Assembly (NCBI GenBank): GCA_015847255.1
Contig: JADLZK010007840.1
Coordinates: forward strand, 558,001-622,000
Direction of reading: 5' to 3'
DNA: 64,000 bases
From: Hyparrhenia diplandra
Lineage: Eukaryota; Streptophyta; Magnoliopsida; Poales; Poaceae
Part shown: positions 35,771 through 47,605 of the stretch, piece by piece
How the letters are laid out: every line of letters begins with the position of its first letter
Position numbering within the stretch: the stretch's first letter is position 1
The notes under the pieces: generated by a model
Told to the model about the DNA's origin: nothing
The model's database searches: none
The model's input: only the letters and a program-made list of their open reading frames with translations
Program-made: the position numbers and the translations under genes

Positions 35771-36064
35771 ACCCTGAGAGCCCATCCTGGCTCGACCCTT
35801 GCCTACAACAATAAGTATGAAGATTACTGCACCAGCTTTTAATCTTGAAAAAATAATCGTTGTTTGCCTTAAGAATGCACAATCAACTATGATTTCGTCA
35901 CTTATTAAACTTTGTACATTCTTCACGCAAAAGATTCTAATTTCTGATTTCAATATAAGTACCACCGCCCCATAAAGTGATGCTCCTGACATAAACATGA
36001 ACCTATTGAAGTATAAGTGAATTTTCCACCATTTCTATCACTGGTGTAGAAAAGGATACCACTA

Positions 36065-36205
36065 CATCCACCAGGGAGGTGGAAGGGGGATTTGCAAAAG
36101 TGTTATTAGAGCAGAAGTTAACTGTAAAATTATCTAACCCTTGGATCAGCATCCTATAACCCAGATTAGAAGTTTGCACGGAGGGTTGGTTTGCACCTGA
36201 TACGT
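36065..36205. mobile_element. Partial copy of the same Mutator-like MITE
   Basis: 'ccagggaggtggaaggggga' through 'aacccagattagaagtttgc' matches the middle and right arm of the element at 35.5 kb (about 80% by eye). The left arm is missing. It sits in a second D-tail copy. Confidence 0.6.
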
Positions 36206-36629
36206 CGCCTACAACTTGTCACCGTCGGTTGTTCAAATCTGACAGTGATAGCCTAGTCTCTATCGGTTGCTTCGAGTTCGAGACCACTAGTCATACTAAA
36301 TTATTATCACTGTCAGTTCATATTATAACTAGCACTGATAACGTTGGAGACCCCACTCGTATGCATCTTCTCTTCTCTCTTCTCTAGGCGCTATTGGCGG
36401 CAACACTAGGAACGGAAGCTGCTAACTCGTGAGGAGGGAGGGTAGCTTTGTGGGCTATTGCTGACTCGTAGAATGGGCTTGAAATTTAAATTGGGCTCAA
36501 AAAATATGTTCGCCAGTTCAATTTTATCTTAGCCTGGGCCAAAACAGATGAGTCACACTGAAATTTCTCATTTGTTTCTGTTCTTTTGGACCTCAACGTA
36601 CATTACCAATGTATGATCAATATAAGGTA

Positions 36630-36862
36630 CTCCCTCCATCATAAATTGTAAGTCGTTTGACTTTTTAGCTCCAAGTTTGACCATTCGTCTTATTTAAAAA
36701 ATTTGCGCAAATATAGTCAAATTTAAGTCATCCTTTAAGAACTTTTAATAATAAAGAAATCCATGGCAAAAGAAGTGTTATTTTGCACAAATTTTTTGAA
36801 TAAGAGGAATGGTCAAACTTGTTTTAAAAAGTCAAATGACTTATAATTTGGGATGGAGGGAG
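36630..36862. mobile_element. Stowaway-type MITE (233 bp)
   Basis: Starts CTCCCTCCATCATAAATTGT and ends with the inverse ('ataatttgggatggagggag'), flanked by TA on both sides (36628-36629 and 36863-36864). Inverted similarity extends about 35 bp inward ('agtcgtttgactttt' against 'aaaagtcaaatgact'). TA duplication and CTCCCTCC ends are the Stowaway (Tc1/mariner) signature. Confidence 0.92.
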
Positions 36863-36942
36863 TAGTTTCATAATTTCTAGCTAAATCAAATAACGGTAAT
36901 CGTCCGGACGGCTGAACGTGTTGCTAAGAAACTAACGCTTCG

Positions 36943-37374
36943 ATGGAGTTGGACCATATATTTCCTCGCTCCATGTCACAGCATTCTTCGTCGCGCGGCA
37001 CCTACGATGTCCACTCGCAACAGCCACCTCCACCGAGTCAAAATTACGCCGCTGCTAGGGTCCGGCTGCTCGCCGGAGCTCTTTGGGCTGGACCCAGCCT
37101 GCCTACCGGGCCACCGGCCGCCCGACCCCCTCCCGATCCGCTAGTCGGGCGCCGTCCTCACGTGAGCCACTTGCCAGCGCCCACCCCTGACCATGTCGTT
37201 GGCAGCAATGAGCCTTTTTCGCCGACGCCTGCTCGGGCCGAGCCACACAGTCCCCTGTCCTATTTTTGTTGTTGTATTAGAGGTGCAGTAGAGTTAGATT
37301 CTTTGTACTGGGACAGTAGCAGGGGCGGAGCCACGTTGGTGGCTGTGGGTGCCCAGGCACCTATAAAATTTTGA
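36943..37374 (+). CDS. Unrecognised 143-aa open frame, Pro-rich; probably not a gene
   Basis: The frame is rich in Pro, Ser and Ala (GPPAARPPPDPLVGRRPH) and GC-rich compared with its surroundings. I see no domain, signal peptide or membrane segment. Its last ~55 bp ('gcaggggcggagccacgttg') look like a transposon end seen widely in grasses, so the frame probably runs from captured or spurious sequence into an element. It has no counterpart in the other array copies. Confidence 0.2.
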   Translation: MELDHIFPRSMSQHSSSRGTYDVHSQQPPPPSQNYAAARVRLLAGALWAGPSLPTGPPAARPPPDPLVGRRPHVSHLPAPTPDHVVGSNEPFSPTPARAEPHSPLSYFCCCIRGAVELDSLYWDSSRGGATLVAVGAQAPIKF

Positions 37375-37680
37375 AAATTCATTTTGAGGAACAAATTTTC
37401 ACTATTGTTTGAGATTAAAATTTTATATCCACAAGAGCCAGGCACCTCTATTATTTTGATCAGGCGTGTCCATATGCTTAGACGAATCTTTGATTTTGGA
37501 CACTTAAATGCAGTGTTGGAACATCATGAATACTGGGACAGAGGGAGTATTCTTCCGGTTAAAGCCTAATTAGTTGGATTCAGCTTTTAAAAGATGCTCA
37601 AGGGGTAAAGTGGGTACATGTAAATACATTTACTATATGATATGATGTTTCGGGAAAAAAAGACCTAATTAACCCGTGTA

Positions 37681-37758
37681 AAAGCGTAATAGGCACTCCT
37701 TTATTGTACTTTTTTTTAGATAAAGGATAATGTATATTACAAAGCGTAATAGGCACTC
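37681..37758. repeat. 18-bp direct repeat flanking a poly-T insert
   Basis: AAAGCGTAATAGGCACTC occurs at 37681-37698 and 37741-37758. Between them lies 'ctttattgtac', a run of 8 T and 'agataaaggataatgtatatt'. This is either a 42-bp, extremely truncated LINE with its target-site duplication, or the 3' end of the adjacent minus-strand LINE with flank duplication. Confidence 0.55.
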
Positions 37759-40635
37759 GACTGATAGAATCAGGTCAATTATTACAAAGTTTTCTGCTTG
37801 GGCACACAAGCTTACTGGTGAATGTTTATAGCCATAGAAATGAATAAACAAAATGAAGTAAAGTCTTGACTAAGCATGACCAATGTGTCTAGATGACAGC
37901 CAACCATTGGAACTAAAAAATTGCAGTGCTGCTGATTCGGATGTTGCCCTTTTTGGGCCAACTGCTCTTTTAGATCATCATGTAACTGCAACCTTGCCCA
38001 TTGACGAAGCCAATGCGTTCCCCTAAATAGTACCTGCAAAAGGAGTTTGGTGCGCATTTGTCAAAAACCACCTCATTTCGTGTTATCCACACCACCCAAA
38101 GAAGTGCCGAGGCTGCTTGCTAATAACAATTTCCTATACTTTTTGGTACCCTTTCGTGACCATCTATTGAAAAGGTCGTTTATGTTCTATGGAGGTGGTA
38201 TTCCAAAAGTAAATATACCGCTCGCCACAAGAATTTGGCATGAAAGCAGATCAAAAAGAGATGTTGAATGTTTTTTCGAAAATGACAGAAACCGCATGCA
38301 CTGTCACCATTCCGTTTCTTCTAACTAAATTATCTTTAGTTAACACAACCTTTTTTTTTTAAATAGCACAAAAACACTTTGATTTTCATAGGTACTTTGA
38401 TTTGCCAAATATCCCGTGATACACGGATTCCATTGTTAATCGGTCAGGCGTGCATGGATTTGATGTAAAGTTACCAGATGCATTAATTTAAACCCCATAC
38501 AAAAGTATCTCGTTCCTCCAACAAATTAACTTCCTGTAAAGAAGCAACAATCCTCAGCCAGCTCCTAAGATTTGATCCCACTAAATTTCGCCGGAAAGAG
38601 ATATTTGGTGGGGATGACCTTAGGACTTGAGCCATAGTGTCTTGTTTCCTTCTAACAATGTTAAATAATGCAGGAAATAAATCTTTAAGGGATTTTTTGC
38701 CCAAGTCAAGTGTCTACCCGTAACCTGGTTTGCGAGCCATCTTTTACTTTAAATGAGCCAAAACCCATAAAAGAATCTTTAATGTTCATTAAACCTTTCC
38801 AAAAATATGAATCAGTTGGCTTTTTAGCACAACTTCCTATTGACTTATCTTTAATGTATTTGTTTCTCAAAAGTTCTTGCCACATTCCATCTTCGTTCAA
38901 CAATTTGAAAAGCCACTTGCTTAATAAGCATTTATTTTGAATTTCTAGATTATGAATGCCTAGACCTCCTTGGTCCTTAGGTTGACATAAAACTTCCCAC
39001 TTGGCTAGTCTCAGTATTTTCTCTTATGTTGATCATTTTGCCGAAAAAAACGTGATCGAAAGTAGTCTAATTTTTGTAGCACCCCCTTGGATAGCTCAAA
39101 AAAGACATCATCAACATCTCGTAAACCGGAAAGCACCGAGTTTATTAGAACTAAAACGACCCCCTACCGAAAGAATTTTGCCTTTCCAACCGCTTAGTCT
39201 TTTTTTCTATCCGTCTTCAATTATTTTCCAGTCTTTGTTGCTTAATTTTCTAGTGTTCATGGGTAATCCAAGATAACGAAAGGGGCATTTTCCTATGGCA
39301 CATCCAAACATTTGCGAATAAAACCCTTCTTGTTCTTTAGCTTCGCCAAAAAACAGAAAAGTTCACTTTTATTAAAGTTTATCTTTAGCCCCGATAATTT
39401 TTCAAAGGTTGTGAGTAATAATTTCATATTACACGCCTTTTCAATATCATAACTCATAAAGATCCCTGTATCATCCACATACTGGAGGATGGATAGGCAG
39501 TCATGTATTAAGTTAGGTATAATCCCATCTACCTGACCAGCTGCCTTTGCTCTAGAGATCAGGACAGCCAGCATGTCAGCCACTATATTAAATAGTATTG
39601 GTGACATGGGATCACTTTGTCTTAATCCCTTTTTGTTTGGAAATATGGACCAAGCTGATCATTAACTTTAATATTAACATTACCTCCTTGTGTGAAACTT
39701 CGCACCCATTCACACCATTTTTGAGAGAACCCCTTCATTCTTAGTTAGCTTTTCTTTGTTGTAGGAAGTTCCAATTTACCTTATCATAAGCTTTTTCAAA
39801 GTAAATTTTAAAGATTATTCCATTCTTTTTCTTTGTATGAAGCTCATGTAATGTCTCATGAAGAATTACGCCCTTCCATAATATTTCTTCCGGCAAGAAA
39901 GTTGTTTTGCGTTGGCTTAATTATTTTACGTGCTATGGTAGATAATCTGTTGGTTGCGACTTTGGTGAATACTTTGAAAGATACATTCAACAAACAGATA
40001 GGCCTATATTGTTGAATCACTTTTCGCTTCCTTCTTCTTAGGTAATAAAATTATATTACCGGGTTAAGGCGCTTTTAAAGGCAAAGTGACCCCGATGGAA
40101 ACCGCATAAACAGAGCCATCGATCATCTTTTATTAAAAGCCAAAAGACGATAAAACTCCGGTGGGAAACCATCGGGCCAGGCGCTTTTGTTGTGATTCAT
40201 TTGAAATATCGCAGCCCGCACTTCCTCTTCCGAGAAATTATCTATCAATAACTCATTTTCCAAATCGGAGACTTGAGGTATGTCATCACCGCGACTCATC
40301 CAAAGAGAATGGAGAAGCATCTAAGGGACCAAACAGGTTCTTATAATATGTGGTAATATGCTCTTTGAGTTGAGCATCACCATTTATTATATTGACCCCA
40401 TCCTCTAATTGAAAAATACGAGTTTTTTATGTCTACCATTATCAAGCAAGTGATAAAATTTTGTATTAGCATCTCCTTCTAAAAGATGTTTAATTTTTGC
40501 CCTTCGGTACCATTTGAGCTCCTCCTCCCACAGGAGTTCGGCTAGCCTCTCATTTAACACATGTTTTAGGTTTAGTTCATATTGCAGACGAGTCACATTT
40601 TTACGCTTTCTTATCCAATTCATCAAGTTTATTTA
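37711..40635 (-). mobile_element. LINE 3' portion on the minus strand (twin-primed element)
   Basis: Minus-strand frames, read right to left, give KWYRRAKIKHLLEGDANTKF (40,500), an RT start (EEEVRAAIFQMNHNKSAWPDGF, abridged, near 40,200), SPILFNIVADML (39,600), QYVDDTGIFM (39,480; YVDD in place of YADD) and the zf-RVT end (LFRGTHWLRQWARLQ, 38,010). Stops and frameshifts are frequent. The poly-T run at 37,710-37,718 would be the A tail. The endonuclease lies next to it in the opposite orientation. Confidence 0.75.
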
Positions 40636-41327
40636 GGAGTGACGTTGTATGTTGCTAGGAATCGATTTGTTATCTTTAGACATTGGAGAAATTGAGGAAG
40701 GGGATTTTTTTATTTGTTTCAAGCTGAGACACAGGGAGTTTGATTTTAAATTCAATTTAATCTCTATCTATGGGCCTGCACAGTTAGACCAAAAAGCTAA
40801 TTTCTTATCTGAGGTAGTTCGGGTGTGTTCACATGAAGCCTTACCTATCGTTATAGGTGGTGATTTTAACATTATCCGGAGACCAGAGGAGAAAAACAAT
40901 GAAAATTATAATGATAGATGGCCCTTTCTATTCAATGCTGTGATAGATTCTTTAAATCTCAGAGAAATAGATATGACAGGTCGTCAATTTACTTGGGCTA
41001 ATCATCTACAGAATCAAACCTTTGAAAAACTAGATAGGGTTCTAGTTTGCATGGATTTTGAGTCTAAGTTCCCCCTTACCACTGTGCGCGCCCTGAATAG
41101 AGAGATCTCGGATCATACACCATTACTATTCTCAACTAATATTCCATCTTCATCTTACCAACCCCAATTTAAATTTGAATTGGGATGGTTGCTCTTGGAG
41201 GGATTTTTATGATATGGTTAGTGATGTATGACAAAACAATTTTTGAGTAAGCACATGCTACAGAAGATGCAGCCTCCAATGCTCTCGAAAATCAGTGTAA
41301 GGTAGCAAAGGCATGTTCGGCTAAATA
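40636..41327 (+). mobile_element. Inverted 5' segment of the same LINE: endonuclease domain
   Basis: The frame 40649-41212 encodes most of an AP-endonuclease: FNLISIYGP (40,755), VIGGDFNIIRRPEE (40,850; catalytic GDFN), DMTGRQFTWANH (40,970), LDRVLV (41,030) and SDHTPLLFSTN (41,108; catalytic SDH). The N-terminal ~80 residues are absent. An endonuclease on + directly beside an RT on minus is the arrangement left by twin priming during LINE insertion. Confidence 0.75.
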
Positions 41328-41433
41328 CTACCTCTTGTCAAATAATGCTATCATTTTAGACAATTTGATTGACTTTTTAGCCACTTGATTAGTTTAGTTA
41401 TCTAAAATGATATCTTATTTCGAACAAAAGGAG
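41328..41433. mobile_element. Short Stowaway-like MITE (106 bp)
   Basis: Starts CTACCTCTTGTCAAATAATG and ends 'cgaacaaaaggag', with TA at each side. The inverted ends match imperfectly over about 25 bp. It sits at the right end of the LINE segment. Confidence 0.5.
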
Positions 41434-41790
41434 TATGTTCTTACTTATATTGGACTAGCCAGCACTACAGTAAAATAAAATGTAGCCTTTGAAGAAAAAA
41501 ATAAATAAAAAGTTGGAATACCATGACAGTATAAACAAATGAGAATGAAATACAAGTGCATTTCTAGCAGACTCGAAAAGAAATATAATTCTATCATTGA
41601 AAGGGTATCCACTACATTAATATTATCATATTATGAGCAGAATTTACTGAGAAATGAAAGTAGCCTCACTAGTTATTTCTACTCTTCTCCGAAAAACATA
41701 AATGTGAAAGCACTCTTACAAACTTTATTGTTGACAAGTATACATACCTACATACCTACCTATCTAGTATCAGCTATCACCCAGGCAGCA

Positions 41791-42340
41791 TATAAAGAAG
41801 CTCCATCCTTGGGACGCTTCAACTCCATGAACTTTGTCGTTTATCGCCTTTCGTTTGCATATGACACAATCGAAAGAGAGGGGTTAGTGATTTCAGGCTA
41901 TGTATGGGGATGATTTCCAGTTATGTATGGGGTTGGGACACACTGGGATAGAAGAGAAGGGTCAAAGACCATCTTGCCATATTCTACGATGTTGTGAACT
42001 TCAATGAGGCAGGTTGCAGGAAAGATGGTGGTTTTCAACCAGTAAAAGATGGAGGCAACGTTTCTCAGCCAGTCCTCTATAGAAGAAATCATGCTGATTG
42101 TAACAAGCTAGCTGGGCCAGACTATTCAGATAATACTCATGTGCAACGAGGCCGTCAGTGCTTTAGGCTTGGTTGAGATTCCTCTCGAAGCCCAACAATT
42201 TACTTGGATTAACAAGCAAGGCAGACTTGATAGTTTTTTTTTTTTACAGCGCCTAGCTGCACTATCATTTATCCTAAACTAATGTTTTTACCTTGACAAT
42301 GGAGACTCTAGACCATGTCCCATGCCTTGCTAGTATCCCC
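41791..42340 (+). ncRNA. 21-PHAS-like unit, family F (weak miR2118 site 41928-41949)
   Basis: TATAAA at 41791-41796, site 137 bp downstream, core GGGTTGGGACACACTGGGAT (13 of 20). 'ggcacaatcg'-type leader and 'gatgatttccagttatgtat' precede the site as in the other F units. From about 42,120 it runs into the LINE endonuclease fragment ('gccgtcagtgctttaggctt'), which is interrupted by a solo LTR at 42,341. Confidence 0.5.
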
Positions 42341-42773
42341 TGTTGGGTTAATCTTGATGCTCGATGACGTGGAAGAGGCTTGAGTCGATGGTGTCAGGCG
42401 GGAGAATAGATGGAATTCAAATTTGAATTGGAGCGGGTTCAGTTGCCATGCCATGCCGACGGTGGGCGCGTCCACGGATCGTGTGCGTCAAGCAGTTGCA
42501 AAGTGCCCAACTTGTATCTATGTTTAGCTAAATTTCTTTGTGTAATCGGTTGTTGTAAAAGCCTTGGTATAAGAGGCTAGATGTTAGCGAGTGTGTGTGT
42601 GCGGTGTGTTGGTGTTAAACACACTTGTATCTGAAACCACTAAGTGCGAAAAGGGGCGCAGTCACCCTGTCGACCTCTGAAAACCGTCAATCGTGTTCAT
42701 CCAATTTCGTGCTTCTAGGTTAGCCAATTCTCGGGATTAGTCTTGGTGATTGTGTTCCTGTGATTTCATCCCC
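42336..42773. mobile_element. Solo LTR (428 bp) with perfect 5-bp duplication
   Basis: The body 42341-42768 starts TGTTGGGTTAATC and ends CTGTGATTTCA. TCCCC flanks it on both sides (42336-42340 and 42769-42773). The empty site is readable at 53,090-53,105 ('ggtatctccacagcgattcc'). The size and TG...CA ends fit a solo LTR or a small LTR (TRIM-like) element. Confidence 0.82.
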
Positions 42774-42985
42774 ACAGCCATTCCAAAGGGACACATTTTC
42801 AGATTCGAATACAACTTGTTCCAAAGGGAGACATTTTAATGAATCAAGTTCAGTTAGGGTGGTTCTGTCCAGCTGTAATGCAGCAAAGAATACTTCAGCC
42901 AAATTTAAGAATTTAAGAAGAGTTCTCAAGAATGCTTTAGATTATGTTTCATAATGGTAAATTCTAATAGGGGGTAACCCCCTCA
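42774..42985 (+). pseudogene. LINE endonuclease fragment continuing after the solo LTR
   Basis: Resumes at 'cagccattccaaagggacac' and matches 53,099-53,290 with extra drift and a small internal duplication ('ttccaaagggacac/ttccaaagggagac'). It forms the 3' part of the family F unit in array copy 2. Confidence 0.5.
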
Positions 42986-43264
42986 TTTTCTATCAAAAAA
43001 ACTCCATAGTGGATTTGGGTGCGTAAATTATTATCTCTCCTCCAGTGCCGCTCCACTCTCTCTCTGTCTTCACAGCAGCTGTTGTGTGTGGGTTTGTGTT
43101 AGGCAAACTATAAAAAGACCAGGAAAAGTTTGCGCACCGTGGGACAACTTTTGTTTTCTTTCCCTGTGCATTCACTTTTCAAGGTGTTGCAGTAGTGGCA
43201 ATTGTACTCTTTTCGAAAATAATAATTCTTCTGTTCCCAAATAAATGTATCGTAGAAGAACAAA

Positions 43265-43600
43265 TATAAGAGGCTCCAACCTCACGTTGCATGCCACGCT
43301 CCACCATAAACATTTCCTGCTTACTACCTATTTTCCTTTGCGTACTGACACAAATTAACAATTCAATGGAGATGGTTGAAGAATCCTGAGCAAGTTAGGT
43401 CCAGGAGTATTACTGCATGAATGGGAAGCACTGGGATAGAAAAGACCGAGGAGCTTCAGAATCAGTGCTGGTATTTCAGATGGACATGGCTGTAGGAACT
43501 TCAACCGCCACTGCAGCTGGGGTGGATCATTCAGAAGAATGAGAGAAAACCAGATTCGTCAACATGGATCGTCAATAATTGTGATTCGATAACTATATAT
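43265..43600 (+). ncRNA. 21-PHAS-like unit, family G (miR2118 site 43416-43437)
   Basis: TATAAG at 43265-43270, site 151 bp downstream, core TGAATGGGAAGCACTGGGAT (15 of 20). It is the only site with A at core position 10. The leader ('acgctccaccataaacattt', 'cctttgcgtactgacacaaa') is the common one. The G copy at 53.65 kb has lost its site. Confidence 0.52.
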
Positions 43601-43921
43601 GTGAATACCTTCAAACAGTCAGTCAATAATTGTAGTAATGGATGTGATTCGATAACTATATATGTGGCAGTGTATGTAAAATATCCTATAGCTGAGCGAA
43701 TTCTCCTTTTTATCATCAACACACATGCCACTGCACAGGATCTCAAAATCCATAAGAATTAAAGTTCTTGATTAGGTGGATCCAACAGAAAAATACATCA
43801 GTCTCATGACATGACTAATCTAAATTTGAAATCTAACAGTTTGTTAGTGTTATCGATACATGGATCGTCAAGGGAAAAAATTTCATGATTGCCAAAAAAA
43901 AAAAAATATATTTGTAGCTCA

Positions 43922-44100
43922 TATAAGCAGCTCCATCCTTGGTACACTATTGTCAATTCATCTTTGCAAATATGTAGCCCGTGCATTATATGAAGCTCCA
44001 TCATTGGACGAAAGCCACAAAATTCTCAGCTTCCTTATTCATAACCAAGCAGGAATTAAGGAAGAGACATGTTCTGTTTGTAGTCGAATAATAAAATTCA
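43922..44100 (+). ncRNA. Family A unit with the miR2118 site deleted
   Basis: TATAAG at 43922-43927 and the A leader are present ('agctccatccttggtacact', then a second 'ttatatgaagctccatcatt'). At 44,041-44,063 the sequence goes from 'cataaccaagc' to 'aggaattaaggaagagacat'. In intact A units about 60 bp containing the site lie between these two points. Confidence 0.5.
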
Positions 44101-44378
44101 AGAAATATAGATGACTACATAGAGTATCAAATGAACGAGCCATATATGATCTGTTACTGATGAAAACGATATGCAGCATACATATATATAACAATTGACA
44201 ACTAATTACATTCTAGTTGTAATTGAACCTTTTGTACTGTTCATGAGAAAACATAATTTAAAAGCAAGTTGTGTAATTAAACCTTTTGTACTATTTGTCA
44301 GAAAACATAATACAAAGCATGTTACAAGCTTAATAGTAGTAGAACAAATGTTCGTAGCTACCTATCACCCATCCAACT

Positions 44379-45290
44379 TATATAAGAAGCCCCACCTTAG
44401 GTTGTGCTCCATCCTTGGCACACTACTGTCAATTCGCCTTAGCAAACATGTAGCTCGTGCATTATAAGCAGCTCCATCCTTGGACGAAAGCCACAAAAAC
44501 TCTCATCTTCCTCATTCATAACCATTACTGACAGTCCCTGCGTATCGGGATGGGATGCACCGGGATAGAAAAGAGGAGTCCCAGGCACGAATTTTCAAAT
44601 TAAGGAGGAGATATGATCTGTTCTAATCCTCCTAATTGAGATTCTGAGCGCCTGTGCTAGAGCTGGAGCAGCAGGAGTTTACGAATGCTGTGCCCTGGAG
44701 CAGGAGTTTTGCTGCAGGAGCAAGTGCCTACCTGCATCCGGGACTCCATCAAGCACCTAAGATGCATGACCGACAACCCAGCATTCGCCCACTCGTATTC
44801 TTCTTATACCCACACCTGTCCACTCCAGTCATACTAGTAGCTCCTACACAGGCAGGATATACTATTGCTCTTCGGCTAATGATATTTTTTATTTGGTTGA
44901 CACTCTGTTTTGCTTGTAGTAGTTGGCCAATGAGTATTTGTTCCAGACTCCAGAGATGTCGATCTTGTCAATGAGTATTTGTACCAGAGATGTTCTTGTC
45001 GATCGTAACCCTTTGTGTGCGTTGCTTCCTTGCCGCTGATAGCAATCTCTCCTGTGGACTTGAAATTGCATGTCACGAGAAGAGTCTGCCTGCCACCCAC
45101 AGGCAGTAGGAGCAAGTCATATGCCCTGCCGTGGTGCCAAGCTGACATGCCTCCACCAATGCCCGCTGCCGGTTCGAGGAAGAACAAACACGCGAAGCAG
45201 CAACAGACCGATTGGAGCATGTAGGTATGATAGAGCCATTCCCATACAAAACCCATGGATTAATTAACTAATTTGGAAATTTTAATAAAT
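44379..45290 (+). ncRNA. 21-PHAS-like unit, family A (miR2118 site 44545-44566)
   Basis: TATATAAG at 44379-44386 with the complete upstream box (GTAGAACAAATGTTCGTAGC, then TACCTATCACCCATCCAAC). Site 166 bp downstream, core GGGATGGGATGCACCGGGAT (16 of 20). It starts array copy 3, the copy with the fewest insertions. The tail to about 45,267 matches those at 29.7-30.06 and 54.96-55.32 kb. Confidence 0.66.
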
Positions 45291-45825
45291 ATAAGTTACT
45301 TTATTGAGATGCATTCATAATTCTTGAGAGGACGACCAGAGCAAAACTCCAGAGATTATTATAATGAAAAATTGGATCTATTCTCTATACTTGCACGTGT
45401 TACGGAAAATAGTCTAAATTTAACATTATCCTCCCCGATTGTGTTCATCAAAGTTTACTCACACGTCTTACGGAAATAGTCTAAATTTTACCACCTATAC
45501 TTGCAGAGGAGTGTACTGTATACGTTACATTTAACATTATCCTCAATGGTTTGTGTTACATAATTGTCAATTAGGCTAAGAATGAGTGTGACAGACAGCC
45601 TGTATTCTAGCCCACGCGTCCTGTGAGTTCCGTAATACACCCTATGTCTATGTATCAGTGCAGGTTATATAGTGACCATTGTAGCAACGTACTCAACGTA
45701 CTCTGGTAGCTCAAGCATTACACCTATGTCTATATGCAACGTGCTCTCAATGTCGAACATATATATAGGGAGGACAGGTGAATAATCATTGAGAGCCTAA
45801 AATTTTTTTTGCTTATCATTAAACC

Positions 45826-46400
45826 TATATATAGCTAGCTGCTCACCCTTGGACGGGCTGTGATCTGAAATCACTTGCTTCCTGGTTCAACAGAGACAAT
45901 AATATCCAAAATAATGAGGTGTTGATGAGCGCAACAATATGGGAGGGGCAATGGGAATTAAGTGGTGGCCCGGCCATGAAAGGATTCTAACTTTTGGGGA
46001 TGGGATGCTTCGGGAGCTTTAGATTCAGCAAAGAGATCAAGGCCCGTGGTTGGTCAACGGTACAGTTTGAGGTGGGATCTTGCAGTAGTCAAGCAACATA
46101 GCCAACTTTAGTTTGCACTCAATTTCTTCACTATTCAAGATATTGTATTTTCTTATTAAAGAATTACATGTGCATAGCAGTTTTGTTTTGTGAAAGTAGT
46201 ACATCATGATTTTTTTGCAATGTATATAAATTCATCTGACAATGTATATAAATTCATCACGATTTGTATGTAAAAGTATGTTGCTGACATTGGTAAACGA
46301 ATCTTTAAGACAATATTTTTCTTAAATGTTGAAATATAAGAATATATGTTTATAGAGTTCTTGCATAAGACCTCTATGAAAGCACAGCATAATGAACGCC
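45826..46400 (+). ncRNA. 21-PHAS-like unit, family B (miR2118 site 45995-46016)
   Basis: TATATATAG at 45826-45834, site 169 bp downstream, core GGGATGGGATGCTTCGGGAG (16 of 20). Just after the site about 300 bp of the usual B tail are missing: 'ttagattcagc' joins 'aaagagatcaaggcccgtgg'. The upstream region has a local duplication ('agtttactcacacg', 'cggaaa.tagtctaaat' near 45,410 and 45,465). Confidence 0.62.
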
Positions 46401-46738
46401 TATTTTAAATCATTTGTTATATATTAATAGTATATTCGAATTTGGTAATTTAGAAACATATAGTGCATGATCTATTCTCGGACTATCAAGCAACTCGTTG
46501 TTGTCCAATAATAAGCGTCAAGACGGATAGATGACTAGGTAAAGTACTGAAGAGCAAGCTGTATATGATCTGTTACTCAAAAGGAGGATATGTGCAATTG
46601 ACATTTGACGTTTAAAGTAGTAGTAAAATCTTTTATACCATACGTTCCTCAGAAAAACATAAATTGGAAGCATGTTACAAACTTATAAGAATAGTAGAAC
46701 AAATGTTCAATGCTACCTATCATGCTCATCATCCATCT

Positions 46739-47330
46739 TATATAAGAAGCTCCACCAGCTTAGCTCGCTCCCCATGCCACACGCTCCATACACAAACATT
46801 TCCTTCATGCTTACCTCTTCTCCTTAGCGTACTGACACAAAATTAACAAGTTTCATGGGATGGTTTGAAGAGTGCTGAGCAAATTCGTCTTCCCAAGAAC
46901 CATTAACGAGGTCTGGGTTATTAGGGATGGGATGCACTGGGATAGAACAGAGGAGTACGACAATAAGAGCAGGTATTTCTGACACATATGGACACGTTGA
47001 TCACAACTGTTAACCAGCTGCAAGCTCAATTTCAAGAAGTTGAACAGCCCGCTAGACGACGAAACGGAATCGGTTTGCATTTCAGGGGATGTGATGATGA
47101 CGAACCATCAAAACCATAGAGGGCGAAAGACGACCCAACAAGACCATGTAATGCAGGGTATTTATATCCGTAGGCCAACTAATAATTAACTACTAGCCCA
47201 TACTAGCTAGAGGTTAACGGGCACACAACAAGAGCACGTAGCAGATTAGCCTGCTGACCATGTAGCCTGCTAACAGTGATTTTGTACTGATTGCGGGCAG
47301 ATTACCCTTTTTCATTCATGTATAAACTAC
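46739..47330 (+). ncRNA. 21-PHAS-like unit, family C (miR2118 site 46922-46943)
   Basis: TATATAAG at 46739-46746, site 183 bp downstream, core GGGATGGGATGCACTGGGAT (15 of 20). The downstream block is recognisable near 47,017 ('gctgcaagctcaatttcaag'). Of the C sites, only this one has T at core position 10; the others have C. Confidence 0.62.
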
Positions 47331-47519
47331 TACGATCAGTTGGTAAAAAAAAACTATGTACACCTTCAACACAGTCGGTCAGTAATTGTCATAATGGATG
47401 TGATTCGATAAAAATGTGAATATGTGGGGTATAAAACTAGAGCCCATTATACTTGAGGCACTTACATAGACTGCAATTATCGCCTGTTGACAACTTGACA
47501 TAACTTTATATGAATTCAC

Positions 47520-47605
47520 TTTTTCTCTAAAACGTAGGAGTGCGCTTCATTATATTAAGAACAACAAGGGGAAGAAACCCCTTACAACACACACCACACC
47601 AAACC
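47520..47605 (-). mobile_element. LINE 3'-end remnant, paralog of 14,095-14,200
   Basis: 'ttttctctaaaacgtaggagtgcgctt' and 'ggggaagaaacccctt' match the remnant before the D unit at 14.2 kb. The poly-T run is shorter and interrupted. It again replaces the D TATA region. Confidence 0.4.
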
